Shown here one piece after another: positions 7,939-16,222 of a DNA stretch of 64,000 bases. Positions within the stretch are counted from its first letter, which is position 1. Every line of letters starts with the position of its first letter. Position numbers and translations under genes: made by a program. This DNA is from Pseudoalteromonas rubra (GTDB taxonomy: Bacteria; Pseudomonadota; Gammaproteobacteria; Enterobacterales; Alteromonadaceae). Below the pieces are notes generated by a model. It saw nothing but the letters and a program-made list of their open reading frames with translations, did no database searches and was not told the DNA's origin. Location: positions 1-64,000 of the forward strand of contig NZ_AHCD03000035.1 of assembly GCF_000238295.3 (NCBI RefSeq). The letters are read 5' to 3'.

Positions 7939-9375
7939 ATGTCTTCTGTAATCGCACAATTCTTAAACGATCCCCGTTTGCTGCTTAATGCAGTCGGCGA
8001 GGGAATATACGGGTTTGATCTATCAGGTAATGCCGTGTTTATTAACCCGGCTGCAGAAAGAATGACTGGCTGGTCTGCCGACGATTTACTGGGCAAGAAA
8101 ATTCATCAATACCACCATCATAGTTACGCAGATGGCACCCCTTATCCAGCGGATCACTGCCAAATTTATCGAACCATGTTTGACGGCAAAACCCGGCATG
8201 TCACAGATGAAGTGTTTTGGCGCAAAGATGGCAGCTGTTTCGCTGTGGAGTACACGTCGACACCCGTATATAAGGATGGTCAGGTTATCGGTGCTGTCGC
8301 GATATTTCGCGATATATCAAAACAAGTTGAGGCAGAGCGTGCTTTGAGAGACGCGCTCGAGCAAGTTCAGACGCTTTCTGAGCAACTCAAAGAGGAAAAC
8401 AGCTATCTGCTGGCAGAGATTAATGAAGACTGGCAGGATTCCGGGTTGGTGGGCCAGAGTCATATTTTTCAGACTATGCTTGAGCAAATAAAGCTGGTTA
8501 GCCAGACCGATAGCACTGTACTGGTCTTGGGTGAGAATGGCACCGGAAAAGAATTGGTTGCACGTAATCTGCATCGCCTGAGTTTAAGAAGTACCCAACC
8601 GTTTGTACGTGTTAACTGTGCTGCTTTTTCCCCCAGCTTGCTGGAGTCTGAACTGTTTGGACACGAAAAAGGGGCGTTTACAGGGGCGAATGAAAGACGC
8701 AAGGGGCGCTTTGAACTGGCCCATCAGGGCACGTTATTCCTCGATGAAATTGGCGAACTGCCACTCGAAGCACAGAGTAAACTACTGAGAGTACTGCAGG
8801 AACAGGAGTTTGAACGTGTCGGGGGGAGCAAAACCATTTCAGTAGATATCCGGGTGATTGCCGCGACCAATCGAGATCTCTGGCAGATGGTTGAAAAGGG
8901 AGAGTTCAGGATGGATTTATATTATCGCCTCAATGTGTTTCCCATTAAAGTGCCAGCACTCAGAGAGCGATTGGAAGACATCCCTTTATTATGCGCTAAC
9001 ATGCTCTCGCGGCTTAACGCCCGCTTGGGTAAGCAATTGCGTGGTATCGCCAAATCTTCACTGGCAAAGCTACAGGCTTACGACTGGCCGGGTAATATTC
9101 GTGAACTGCAAAATATTCTTGAACGTGAAGCCATATTAGCTACAGGCAGAACACTGCGACTGACCCAGGCATTGGCTGCGAATATAGGAGAAGCGGCCGT
9201 TTCTCAGGATCTATCTCTTGAATATGCTCAGCGGGAACACATACTCTCAGTCTTAGAACTTTGTCAGTGGCGTGTGGCAGGCGAGCAGGGCGCAGCAGCA
9301 TTACTAGGTATGCCAGAAAGCACTCTAAGATCAAAAATGAAGAAGCTAAATATTCAAAGGGAACGCGATATATAA
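7939..9375 (+). CDS. PAS-domain sigma-54-dependent activator
   Basis: Enhancer-binding transcription activator that opens sigma-54 promoters using ATP. Domain order in 478 residues: PAS sensor at about 10-130 (ending AIFRDISKQVEAE), a coiled linker at about 135-170, the AAA+ domain at about 178-405 with Walker A GENGTGKE (198-205), the sigma-54 contact loop GAFTGA (245-250) and Walker B GTLFLDEIGE (264-273), and a Fis-type HTH at about 435-470. There is no receiver domain, so the signal is probably a ligand, redox or cofactor cue sensed by PAS. A strong palindrome overlaps its own RBS, and a related site lies upstream of the next gene, ccoG, which has a sigma-54 promoter. ccoG is thus the likely target. 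Confidence 0.93.
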   Translation: MSSVIAQFLNDPRLLLNAVGEGIYGFDLSGNAVFINPAAERMTGWSADDLLGKKIHQYHHHSYADGTPYPADHCQIYRTMFDGKTRHVTDEVFWRKDGSCFAVEYTSTPVYKDGQVIGAVAIFRDISKQVEAERALRDALEQVQTLSEQLKEENSYLLAEINEDWQDSGLVGQSHIFQTMLEQIKLVSQTDSTVLVLGENGTGKELVARNLHRLSLRSTQPFVRVNCAAFSPSLLESELFGHEKGAFTGANERRKGRFELAHQGTLFLDEIGELPLEAQSKLLRVLQEQEFERVGGSKTISVDIRVIAATNRDLWQMVEKGEFRMDLYYRLNVFPIKVPALRERLEDIPLLCANMLSRLNARLGKQLRGIAKSSLAKLQAYDWPGNIRELQNILEREAILATGRTLRLTQALAANIGEAAVSQDLSLEYAQREHILSVLELCQWRVAGEQGAAALLGMPESTLRSKMKKLNIQRERDI

Positions 9376-9382
9376 CGAGTTT

Positions 9383-9398
9383 TCGTGATATGTCGCGA
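9383..9398. promoter_or_regulatory. Putative activator-binding palindrome upstream of ccoG
   Basis: TCGTGA-TATG-TCGCGA, with the same 6-4-6 architecture as the palindrome at 7915-7930 (TCGTGA-AATA-TCACGA). It lies about 60 bases upstream of the -24 element at 9460, a normal distance for an enhancer site. Confidence 0.6.
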
Positions 9399-9456
9399 CT
9401 AGGTGTTTTTAGATGATTTTAAAATCATTATAAAACAACAGGTTAAAAACTTTCAG

Positions 9457-9475
9457 TTTGGTCTGAAACTTGCAA
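9457..9475 (+). promoter_or_regulatory. Sigma-54 (-24/-12) promoter of ccoG
   Basis: TTTGGTCTGAAACTTGCAA: GG at 9460-9461 and GC at 9472-9473 are 12 bases apart as sigma-54 requires, and it fits TGG-N3-G-N4-TTGCA of the consensus. Transcription would start near 9485, 30 bases before the ccoG start. A perfect 16-bp palindrome, ATGATTTTAAAATCAT (9413-9428), lies between the enhancer-like site and this promoter. Confidence 0.7.
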
Positions 9476-9513
9476 ATTGAATAGGTGTGTTTCACTGACA
9501 ATAAGCAAGTATT

Positions 9514-10899
9514 ATGAAGTTCGATATTAAAGAAGAAGATATGATCATTAAGCCCTATAAGCAGGATGGGCCGATTTATATCCGCGAACAAAAGGGGCCT
9601 TTCCAGCAGATCCGTCGCTATCTGGGTTGGTTCCTGATGTTGGTTTTCATTGCCATTCCCTGGATCCCATACAAAGGCCAGCAGGCTGTATTACTGGATG
9701 TGGCTTCTCAGCAGTTTCGTATTTTTGGCGTTACTTTACTACCGCATGATTTCATGATCCTGGCCTGGGTATTTATGGCTGGTGCATTTGGCTTGTTTTT
9801 TGTAACTAACTGGCTGGGCCGAGTGTGGTGTGGTTACACTTGCCCGCAAACGATTTGGATGCTGATGTTCACCTGGGTTGAACATCGGATCGAAGGGACT
9901 CGAAACCAAAGAATTAAGTTGGATAAAAGCAACTGGGATGGCAAAAAAGTATCTAAGAAACTGGCAAAACATGCAGTGTGGTTGCTGATCTCCGTCTTTA
10001 CCGCCACTTCTTTTATGGCCTATTTTGTGCCTGCCAAAGCGCTCTATACCGATATGTTTACACTGCAATGGTCAGGTCTTGTGAGCTTCTGGGTGTTTTT
10101 ATTCGCATTTTGTACTTACGGGAATGCTGGCTTCTTGCGCGAGAAAATGTGCAACGTGGCTTGTCCATATTCGCGCTTTCAATCTGTGATGTTTGATAAA
10201 GACACCCTGGTTGTGTCATACGATGACGCGCGGGGCGAAAACCGTGGTCCCAGAAAACGCAAAGCAGATCACAAAGCCATGGGATTAGGCGATTGTGTTG
10301 ACTGTAATTTATGTGTTGAAGTGTGTCCGGCGGGCATTGATATCAGAAATGGTCTGCAATACGAGTGTATTAACTGTGGACTGTGTATTGATGCTTGTGA
10401 TGAGACTATGAATAAGTTTGGCTATGAAACCGGGCTTATCAAGTACACCAGTGAAAATACACTATCGGGTAAAAAGACGAATCCGTTCAGGCTAAAGCTA
10501 GTGGGATATGCGGCTTTATTCGCTATGATTGTGGTCACTATGGTGATCTGGGCAATGAATCGTACGCCTATAGAAGCTTCTGTGATCCGCGACAGAAACG
10601 CGTTGTACCGTGTGAATTATGAGGGGCTGGTGGAAAATCCATATACCTTGAGTATCATCAATAAAACTCAGCAGACCTTGCATTATCAGGTTGGGATCAG
10701 TGGGATAGAACATGCCAGTTTATCAGCGCCTGATTCGATCAAGATAGAGGCGGGGCAAATGCTTCTGGTACCAGTGACTGTGACAGCAGATGGTTACGAT
10801 TTAAGCCGTACGGCAACGCCATTGAAGTTTGTGGTGACGGCCCAGGAGGATGCGAGCATCACCATAGAAAAAGAAAGCTACTTCTATAAAAACCGCTAA
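9514..10899 (+). CDS. ccoG: Cytochrome c oxidase accessory protein CcoG (RdxA/FixG type)
   Basis: Membrane-bound iron-sulfur protein of the CcoG/RdxA/FixG family, which reduces copper for assembly of cbb3 oxidase. The 461-residue protein has an N-terminal membrane segment (LGWFLMLVFIAIPWIPY), further helices, an early GRVWCGYTCPQTIW motif with two cysteines, a ferredoxin-like region with two 4Fe-4S patterns (CVDCNLCVEVCP and CINCGLCIDAC), another helix at about 330-350 and a C-terminal Ig-like domain. No cbb3 structural genes lie in the window. A sigma-54 promoter precedes it, and the activator gene just upstream is its likely regulator. ATG 9514 is used; ATG 9541 is an alternative start. Confidence 0.92.
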   Translation: MKFDIKEEDMIIKPYKQDGPIYIREQKGPFQQIRRYLGWFLMLVFIAIPWIPYKGQQAVLLDVASQQFRIFGVTLLPHDFMILAWVFMAGAFGLFFVTNWLGRVWCGYTCPQTIWMLMFTWVEHRIEGTRNQRIKLDKSNWDGKKVSKKLAKHAVWLLISVFTATSFMAYFVPAKALYTDMFTLQWSGLVSFWVFLFAFCTYGNAGFLREKMCNVACPYSRFQSVMFDKDTLVVSYDDARGENRGPRKRKADHKAMGLGDCVDCNLCVEVCPAGIDIRNGLQYECINCGLCIDACDETMNKFGYETGLIKYTSENTLSGKKTNPFRLKLVGYAALFAMIVVTMVIWAMNRTPIEASVIRDRNALYRVNYEGLVENPYTLSIINKTQQTLHYQVGISGIEHASLSAPDSIKIEAGQMLLVPVTVTADGYDLSRTATPLKFVVTAQEDASITIEKESYFYKNR

Positions 10900-10906
10900 T
10901 AGCGGG

Positions 10907-11812
10907 TTAGTTTCGGTCTTCTCCGATGTGCACCTCATTACTGAGTCGAGTTGTTTCATTAATGAGGTGCTTATTGAGTTTGCCTTTTAAGTGGGTTGGC
11001 AGCCATTTTAACATAATGCGTTTGTACGCCTCTGTTTTGACCAGGCTAACTAATGCCTGATCGAACAGGGCCACAGCCTTTTTGCCCAGGGCATTATTGG
11101 TACAACCAATATAGCCCTTGGCAATAAGCGGGACGCCTATCAAGGAGATTTGTGTCAGGTTATCTGCGCCGAGCCGCTTACTCAGGTAGTAGTGTTCACT
11201 CGGATAGCCCAGGACTAAGTCCACTCGCTTTTTAACCAACATGTTTGTCAGGCTTTGCAGCGTATCCCATCCGGGCCGGATCACAACCTGATCGCGTGGT
11301 AACCGCTCGATAAGTTTATCGAGCTTTTCTCCATATGAACGGCTTTGTGCGATACCCAAAGTGAGGTCATGCTTGAGCATCAGATCAACCAAAGAGACAG
11401 GCTGAAGGACGTCCAACCCGAGTTTAAGTACGGTCTCTTTTCTCAGTGCCAGCCCGGGCGAAAGGCCTACTGTTGAATGGTGCTTTGTATAGGTGATGAA
11501 TTTTTTTCTGCTGGCTGTTTTATAAAGCGAAATCATACAGTAGCCGTTAGGGCTGTGGCTCAGCTCATGGATGGCGCGGCTGGCTGGAAAGCTATGGTGA
11601 TAATAGTCCAGTGTACTTAACTGAGTATGCAATAACGAAATTACTTGTTCATCTCGCCCTTCGCCTTCATCCCGGTCTGCGTAGATGTAGTAAGGCGGAA
11701 AGTCTAGGGTGATCCAGGATATTGCATGATTCTCGATATGCGCGTAACAAACTGAAGTAATACACGTTAACAACAGCAAAAAGAACTTCACGCATTTCTC
11801 CGATTGTGTCAC
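10907..11812 (-). CDS. Periplasmic solute-binding-like protein
   Basis: Secreted protein of the extracellular solute-binding family 3 type, similar to the uncharacterised TIGR02285-like group. An N-terminal hydrophobic signal (FFLLLLTCITSVCYA) precedes the strand typical of the fold (ISWITLDFPPYYIY), and a later segment RKETVLKLGLDVLQPVSLVD starts the second lobe. In 301 residues there is room for the binding domain only. No ABC permease or ATPase gene is nearby, so it may act as a sensor or orphan binder rather than a transporter part. It converges on ccoG with 7 bases between. Confidence 0.65.
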   Translation of the reverse strand: MTQSEKCVKFFLLLLTCITSVCYAHIENHAISWITLDFPPYYIYADRDEGEGRDEQVISLLHTQLSTLDYYHHSFPASRAIHELSHSPNGYCMISLYKTASRKKFITYTKHHSTVGLSPGLALRKETVLKLGLDVLQPVSLVDLMLKHDLTLGIAQSRSYGEKLDKLIERLPRDQVVIRPGWDTLQSLTNMLVKKRVDLVLGYPSEHYYLSKRLGADNLTQISLIGVPLIAKGYIGCTNNALGKKAVALFDQALVSLVKTEAYKRIMLKWLPTHLKGKLNKHLINETTRLSNEVHIGEDRN

Positions 11813-12092
11813 CTGATTAGAGAGTTTAGCAGAGGTCCCAAAAAAGCGGAGGAAAAGGCGGTTTGAGCCGGATATTTAAAGGAAATGGCTGAGAGGGGTA
11901 TTTGCGTTTTAATTATTTTTACAAATGGTAATGGTTTGCTACATTTTAGAGGGTTCCACCTCAGTTTGCACCGCTTGATGAACATGGACAGACACACTTA
12001 GTTACGCTGCAATTGGTGCACTTTTCAGTTAAGATGGGGGGTTAGCGTAACGATTAATATAATAATTAAATTGGAAATAAGAGAAGACAATC

Positions 12093-12707
12093 ATGGTTAC
12101 GCTTATCGTCAGTGATATATTCGGTCATAGCGACTATCTCGAAGACTTTGCACAAAACCTGGATGGTGATTGCAAAGTGAGTTCTCCCTACGGTGATCGG
12201 CAGGCAAAAGAACATCTGCCAGAAAGCCAAGTTTATCAAAGTTTTATCAATGAAGTTGGGCACGATGCGTATATGCGAAAAGTATTGGACGACATCCTGG
12301 CCTACCAACCGGATCTGATCATTGCTTTCAGTGCCGGGGCTGTTGCAGCCTGGCGGGCTTTGTCTGCAATCGCATTAAAGAGCTCTGTTAAGCTGATTGC
12401 ATTTTATCCGGGACAGATACGAAATTATTTGCACCTCAACCCAGGCTGTCGGGTTGACGTCTTTTTCCCTTATCAGGAAAGCCACTTTGACATAGTGCCA
12501 GTCATGGAAATACTGCAGCAACAGCCTAATGTCGAATGTTTCCGTACCCGTTATGAGCATGGTTTCATGAACAGGCTGTCTACGCACTATGACAGTGATG
12601 CTCATGGGCACTATCTGGCGAGATGTCAGGGAGAAGTAGCGCAGCTGGCAAAGATTAAATTTAACTATCGACGCATTAAAGATGAACTAGACTTAGTGTC
12701 ATCTTAA
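12093..12707 (+). CDS. Small alpha/beta-hydrolase-like protein
   Basis: Unassigned cytosolic protein of 204 residues. The first strand-turn (LIVSDIFGHSDYLEDFA), a nucleophile-elbow-like IIAFSAGAVAAW with Ser80, the following strand KLIAFYPGQIR, and a late histidine (YEHGFMN, H156) are laid out as in dienelactone-hydrolase-like alpha/beta hydrolases. The elbow reads A-F-S-A-G rather than the usual G-x-S-x-G. A plausible RBS (AAGAGAAG) precedes ATG 12093. It lies 163 bases upstream of the decarboxylase-like/flavoprotein pair in the same direction and could belong to the same pathway. Function is not established. Confidence 0.5.
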   Translation: MVTLIVSDIFGHSDYLEDFAQNLDGDCKVSSPYGDRQAKEHLPESQVYQSFINEVGHDAYMRKVLDDILAYQPDLIIAFSAGAVAAWRALSAIALKSSVKLIAFYPGQIRNYLHLNPGCRVDVFFPYQESHFDIVPVMEILQQQPNVECFRTRYEHGFMNRLSTHYDSDAHGHYLARCQGEVAQLAKIKFNYRRIKDELDLVSS

Positions 12708-12870
12708 TCATTGTGGGCACTTAACACCCCCGGTTATCGGTCATGGAAGTACAGCTTTAGGTTGTGATGTGGTGGTTGCTGATAGCGCATGGGAGCAGTG
12801 GTAGCAGGTTTACTTGTTATCGCTGTGTTTCTGACGCCGCATACTACTATCGCAATAGAAGGAGTTTTCT

Positions 12871-13833
12871 ATGTCTGAAAAACTGACTATCCCTTATCGC
12901 CATTTTTTGGGTAATCCCATTGCTAAACCACCTTGCAGAATGCTTAATGCAATGATGTACGGATTTTTTTTAAAAGGGAAAATTGAGAAAATACAGGCGT
13001 TTTTCGATGCTACGTTGAACTCCGTACCTAATGAGATTAATACCTACAAGGCCATATCTTCGCATTGTCTGCTGACATTTACTGATATCGAAAATATTGC
13101 CTCTAAGGTTCCGCCATTTAGTAATTATGGCTACATGCAGGAAACCGATATCATTATCTGGGTGCCAGTTGCTGAAGTGTGCAAAAACACCAACCGAATG
13201 ACTCACCTTTATTGGTATCCCGCGTTTATCACCGTGAATAACATCAATGCACTGATCAATGGCCGTGAAACCTGGGGATACAACAAGTACTTATGTCGTT
13301 ATGAAATGCCCAGTGACCGGCGGCATGCGGATCATTTTTCTCTGAGTCTTGAGACCTTTCAACCTTACGACCCGAATAAAAAAATGGCCTGGTACGAGTT
13401 ATTATCCATCGATCGGGTAGCGGATGATGACACCTGGTTCGAGGAGGCGGTAGAGATAAGCAAGGAGGTTGCCGAATTGCTCCATGAAACCGCCAGTGAA
13501 ATCGATATTAGTAGCGAGTTTATCAAACAACTACTCACTGGGTTTACTAACCCGATGTTAGACCAAATCTTTTTCAAGCAGTTTCCGGATGGCTACGCCA
13601 CCAACAGTGTGTACAGTGCGGTTGTTCATTCTCCTTCAGAAGTGAAAAAGCTTCATAAATTGGGCTTTTTAAAAGACGAATATAAAGTCACCATTAATCA
13701 GATTGATGCTTTTCCCCTGGAAGATATGTTTGGGATTGCTGTGGGTGAGCAGTTTGCCAAGCTACCTTATTACCTGTGTATGGACTTCGATCAAGACGGG
13801 GCCCATGAAATTGTCAGAGCGGAGTTGGGGTAG
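12871..13833 (+). CDS. Acetoacetate-decarboxylase-family protein
   Basis: Member of the acetoacetate decarboxylase (ADC) superfamily, whose enzymes form a lysine Schiff base with keto substrates to decarboxylate, or in some relatives to run aldol or dehydration chemistry. The hallmark region ALINGRETWGYNKYLCRYEMP corresponds to the GRE-xxGYPK segment of ADC, which places K139 as the candidate Schiff-base lysine. At 320 residues it is longer than classical ADC (about 250). A good RBS (AGAAGGAG) precedes ATG 12871. The next gene, a large flavoprotein, starts 9 bases after the stop, so the two are almost certainly one operon. The true substrate is unknown. Confidence 0.7.
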   Translation: MSEKLTIPYRHFLGNPIAKPPCRMLNAMMYGFFLKGKIEKIQAFFDATLNSVPNEINTYKAISSHCLLTFTDIENIASKVPPFSNYGYMQETDIIIWVPVAEVCKNTNRMTHLYWYPAFITVNNINALINGRETWGYNKYLCRYEMPSDRRHADHFSLSLETFQPYDPNKKMAWYELLSIDRVADDDTWFEEAVEISKEVAELLHETASEIDISSEFIKQLLTGFTNPMLDQIFFKQFPDGYATNSVYSAVVHSPSEVKKLHKLGFLKDEYKVTINQIDAFPLEDMFGIAVGEQFAKLPYYLCMDFDQDGAHEIVRAELG

Positions 13834-13842
13834 GGTGTCATT

Positions 13843-16080
13843 ATGAGTAAAGAAAAAATTGCAATTTTAGGTGGTGGTGTATCGGCTATGACCGCCGCAG
13901 TTTATCTGACAGAGAAAGACAACTGGCAGGAAGACTATGAGATTACAGTCTATCAGTTAGGCTGGCGTCTTGGCGGGAAAGGGGCGAGTGGGCGCAACCC
14001 TGATGCACATGAGCGCATTGAGGAACATGGCCTCCACGTTTGGTTTGGTGCATACGTAAACTCGTTTCGGGCAATTGAAACCGTTTACAATAACCTAGAC
14101 AGACCAAGTTCTGTGCCTATTGCAACATGGCAGCAGGCATTAAAACCACACAGCTTTGTGGTGTTGCAGGAGTTCATTGATAATGAATGGGAAACCTGGC
14201 CAGTCGATTTCCCATTGGTGCCAGGCAATCCGGCGGATGGTACGCTGGATCTGCATTTTTGGCAGCTGATCCAGATGACCATTGCCTGGTTACACAAATG
14301 GATAGACGGATTAGAAGATGAAGTGGAAGCAGCGCACCGGGAGATCCGACTGCAAACGCGTAAACGTCGTGACCGAGGTTTGTTGCAGCACCTTGCCAGC
14401 GAGATCACATCAGCATTTGACAGTCTGGAAGATAAAGTGTCTGACTTCTTTGATAGTGCGCACGATGAGGCCAAAGAGATCTGGTCGACTCCCAGGTTAT
14501 TGATCACACAACTGCATGAACTATTGAACCTGCGAGCATCGGATAAAAACCTTTCAAACAGCCGTGACCGCCTGGTTACCTGGTACATAGTTCGCAAGCT
14601 TAAACGCTGGCTCAGAGCTGAAGCGCGAGATCTGTTGGATGATCATCCTGGCATCAGGCGCTTATACATCTGCGCTGACCTGGCCATTGCGATGCTGATT
14701 GGCCTGCTTCGTGACCATGTCCATTCAGATGGCTTTGAGGCAATTAATAAATATGACTTTAAGGCCTGGTTGAAACGCAATGGTGCCGATGAAGAGTATG
14801 TTGTCGAATCAGCGCCCGTGAGGGGATTTTATGATCTCGTGTTTGGGTATGTTGATGGTGATTTTGATAATGGTAATGTCGAAGCGGGCGTAGCCTCACT
14901 GGCGATGCTTAGATTGATGCTGTGCTATCGCGGTGGCGTAATGTGGAAAATGCAGGCTGGCATGGGCGATATTATTTTTTCACCCATTTATGAACTGCTG
15001 GCTAAACGTGGTGTTAAGTTTGAATATTTCCACCAGGTTGACGAGTTGATCCCGACATTGCAGGGCAGTGAGCATGTGGTGGACGAGATCAAGATGACTC
15101 AGCAAGTAAAGCTAAAAAATGGGCAGTACGATCCGTTTGTCGATGTTAAAGGATTACCATGCTGGCCGGATAGACCAAACTATGACCAGATAGATGATGC
15201 ACAGGCTGCGTTATTACAGCAGAATAATATCAATTTGGAATCTTTCTGGAGTAACTGGCCGGCAATTTACGAAGCTGAGTTTGGTACGGCGTTGCCTACA
15301 TTGTCACTTAAGCGTGGCCGGGACTTCGATAAAGTGATCTTTGGTATTTCTGTCGGTGGTCTGGAGCATTTGTGTCCTCAACTGTTAGCGTTGGATAGCA
15401 AGCTCAGTTTACAAAGCAGTGAAGTCAAAACCGTTGCAACGCAAGCATTTCAGGTTTGGCTCAATCAAACTGACGAACAGCTCGGGTTTAATTACACGCC
15501 ACCCAGTGAAGAACGTCCCATTCTCAGCGGGTTCTCGCAACCTTTTGATACCTGGGCGGCTATGTCTAATTTGTTGCCGCATGAAGATTGGCCTGCAAAC
15601 GGACCAAAGAACATCGCCTATTTTTGCAGTGCTTTTGGTTGTGATGAGTATCCACCCAGTAGCCATCATAGCTTTCCGTCAGAGCAAAAAGCCAAAGTAA
15701 AAGTAAATGCCATCAACAAACTTGCGACAGAAATGAAACCGCTATGGCCCAATGCTTATAACGCAGCGGGTCAGTACAACTGGAATACCCTTTATGACGA
15801 CAGCATCGCACAAGGTGAGGAACGATTTGACAGTCAATATTGGCGGGTTAATGTCGATCCCAGTGAGCGATATGTCTTGTCTGTCGTAGACAGCAGCCAA
15901 TACCGACTCCCCACTGATGGCAGTATTTTCAGTAACCTTTACCTGACGGGGGACTGGATCAGCACAGGTGTTAATGCCGGGTGTGTTGAAGCTGCGGTGA
16001 TGGCTGGCATGCAAACCTCTCGTGCCATTTGTGGATTACCTGAAAATATCAGTGGTGAGGATGGCTTTAAACCGGACTAA
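13843..16080 (+). CDS. Large FAD-dependent oxidoreductase (amine oxidase/desaturase-like)
   Basis: Predicted flavoenzyme of 745 residues, related in layout to phytoene desaturase and amine-oxidase-type proteins. The N-terminus has the dinucleotide-binding strand KIAILGGGVSAMTAAVYL and the following GG motif WRLGGKGASGRN. The C-terminus has the usual FAD-closing motif LYLTGDWISTGVNAGCVEAA. At the end of the second strand, where a Glu or Asp normally binds the ADP ribose, the sequence is VYQLG (Q38). A helical, charged insertion at about residues 150-270 makes it longer than the usual 450-550. It is coupled to the ADC-like gene (9-base gap), suggesting successive steps of one pathway. Substrate unknown. 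Confidence 0.7.
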   Translation: MSKEKIAILGGGVSAMTAAVYLTEKDNWQEDYEITVYQLGWRLGGKGASGRNPDAHERIEEHGLHVWFGAYVNSFRAIETVYNNLDRPSSVPIATWQQALKPHSFVVLQEFIDNEWETWPVDFPLVPGNPADGTLDLHFWQLIQMTIAWLHKWIDGLEDEVEAAHREIRLQTRKRRDRGLLQHLASEITSAFDSLEDKVSDFFDSAHDEAKEIWSTPRLLITQLHELLNLRASDKNLSNSRDRLVTWYIVRKLKRWLRAEARDLLDDHPGIRRLYICADLAIAMLIGLLRDHVHSDGFEAINKYDFKAWLKRNGADEEYVVESAPVRGFYDLVFGYVDGDFDNGNVEAGVASLAMLRLMLCYRGGVMWKMQAGMGDIIFSPIYELLAKRGVKFEYFHQVDELIPTLQGSEHVVDEIKMTQQVKLKNGQYDPFVDVKGLPCWPDRPNYDQIDDAQAALLQQNNINLESFWSNWPAIYEAEFGTALPTLSLKRGRDFDKVIFGISVGGLEHLCPQLLALDSKLSLQSSEVKTVATQAFQVWLNQTDEQLGFNYTPPSEERPILSGFSQPFDTWAAMSNLLPHEDWPANGPKNIAYFCSAFGCDEYPPSSHHSFPSEQKAKVKVNAINKLATEMKPLWPNAYNAAGQYNWNTLYDDSIAQGEERFDSQYWRVNVDPSERYVLSVVDSSQYRLPTDGSIFSNLYLTGDWISTGVNAGCVEAAVMAGMQTSRAICGLPENISGEDGFKPD

Positions 16081-16138
16081 TCTCTGTATAGCTGACTATT
16101 CAGGGAGCCAGGTTAGCTAACTATAGAGATAATATACA

Positions 16139-16167
16139 AAAGACCTCCGATTTTGTTGGAGGTCTTT
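16139..16167 (+). terminator. Terminator after flavoprotein gene
   Basis: AAAGACCTCC/GGAGGTCTTT hairpin with a 9-base loop, 58 bases after the flavoprotein stop. The T-run is short. Its position argues against the in-frame ATG at 16166 as the start of the next gene. Confidence 0.75.
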
Positions 16168-16222
16168 GCATTTCGACTATACTCAAACAAGCACAAGCGT
16201 GAAGCAGAAAAAGAGCACGGAT

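Noticed and set aside
9413..9428. ATGATTTTAAAATCAT palindrome as a separate operator
   Set aside because: A perfect palindrome, but AT-rich sequence makes this likely by chance; noted only with the ccoG promoter.
12708..12870. Possible small gene between the hydrolase-like and ADC-like genes
   Set aside because: No frame with a start, RBS and convincing length.
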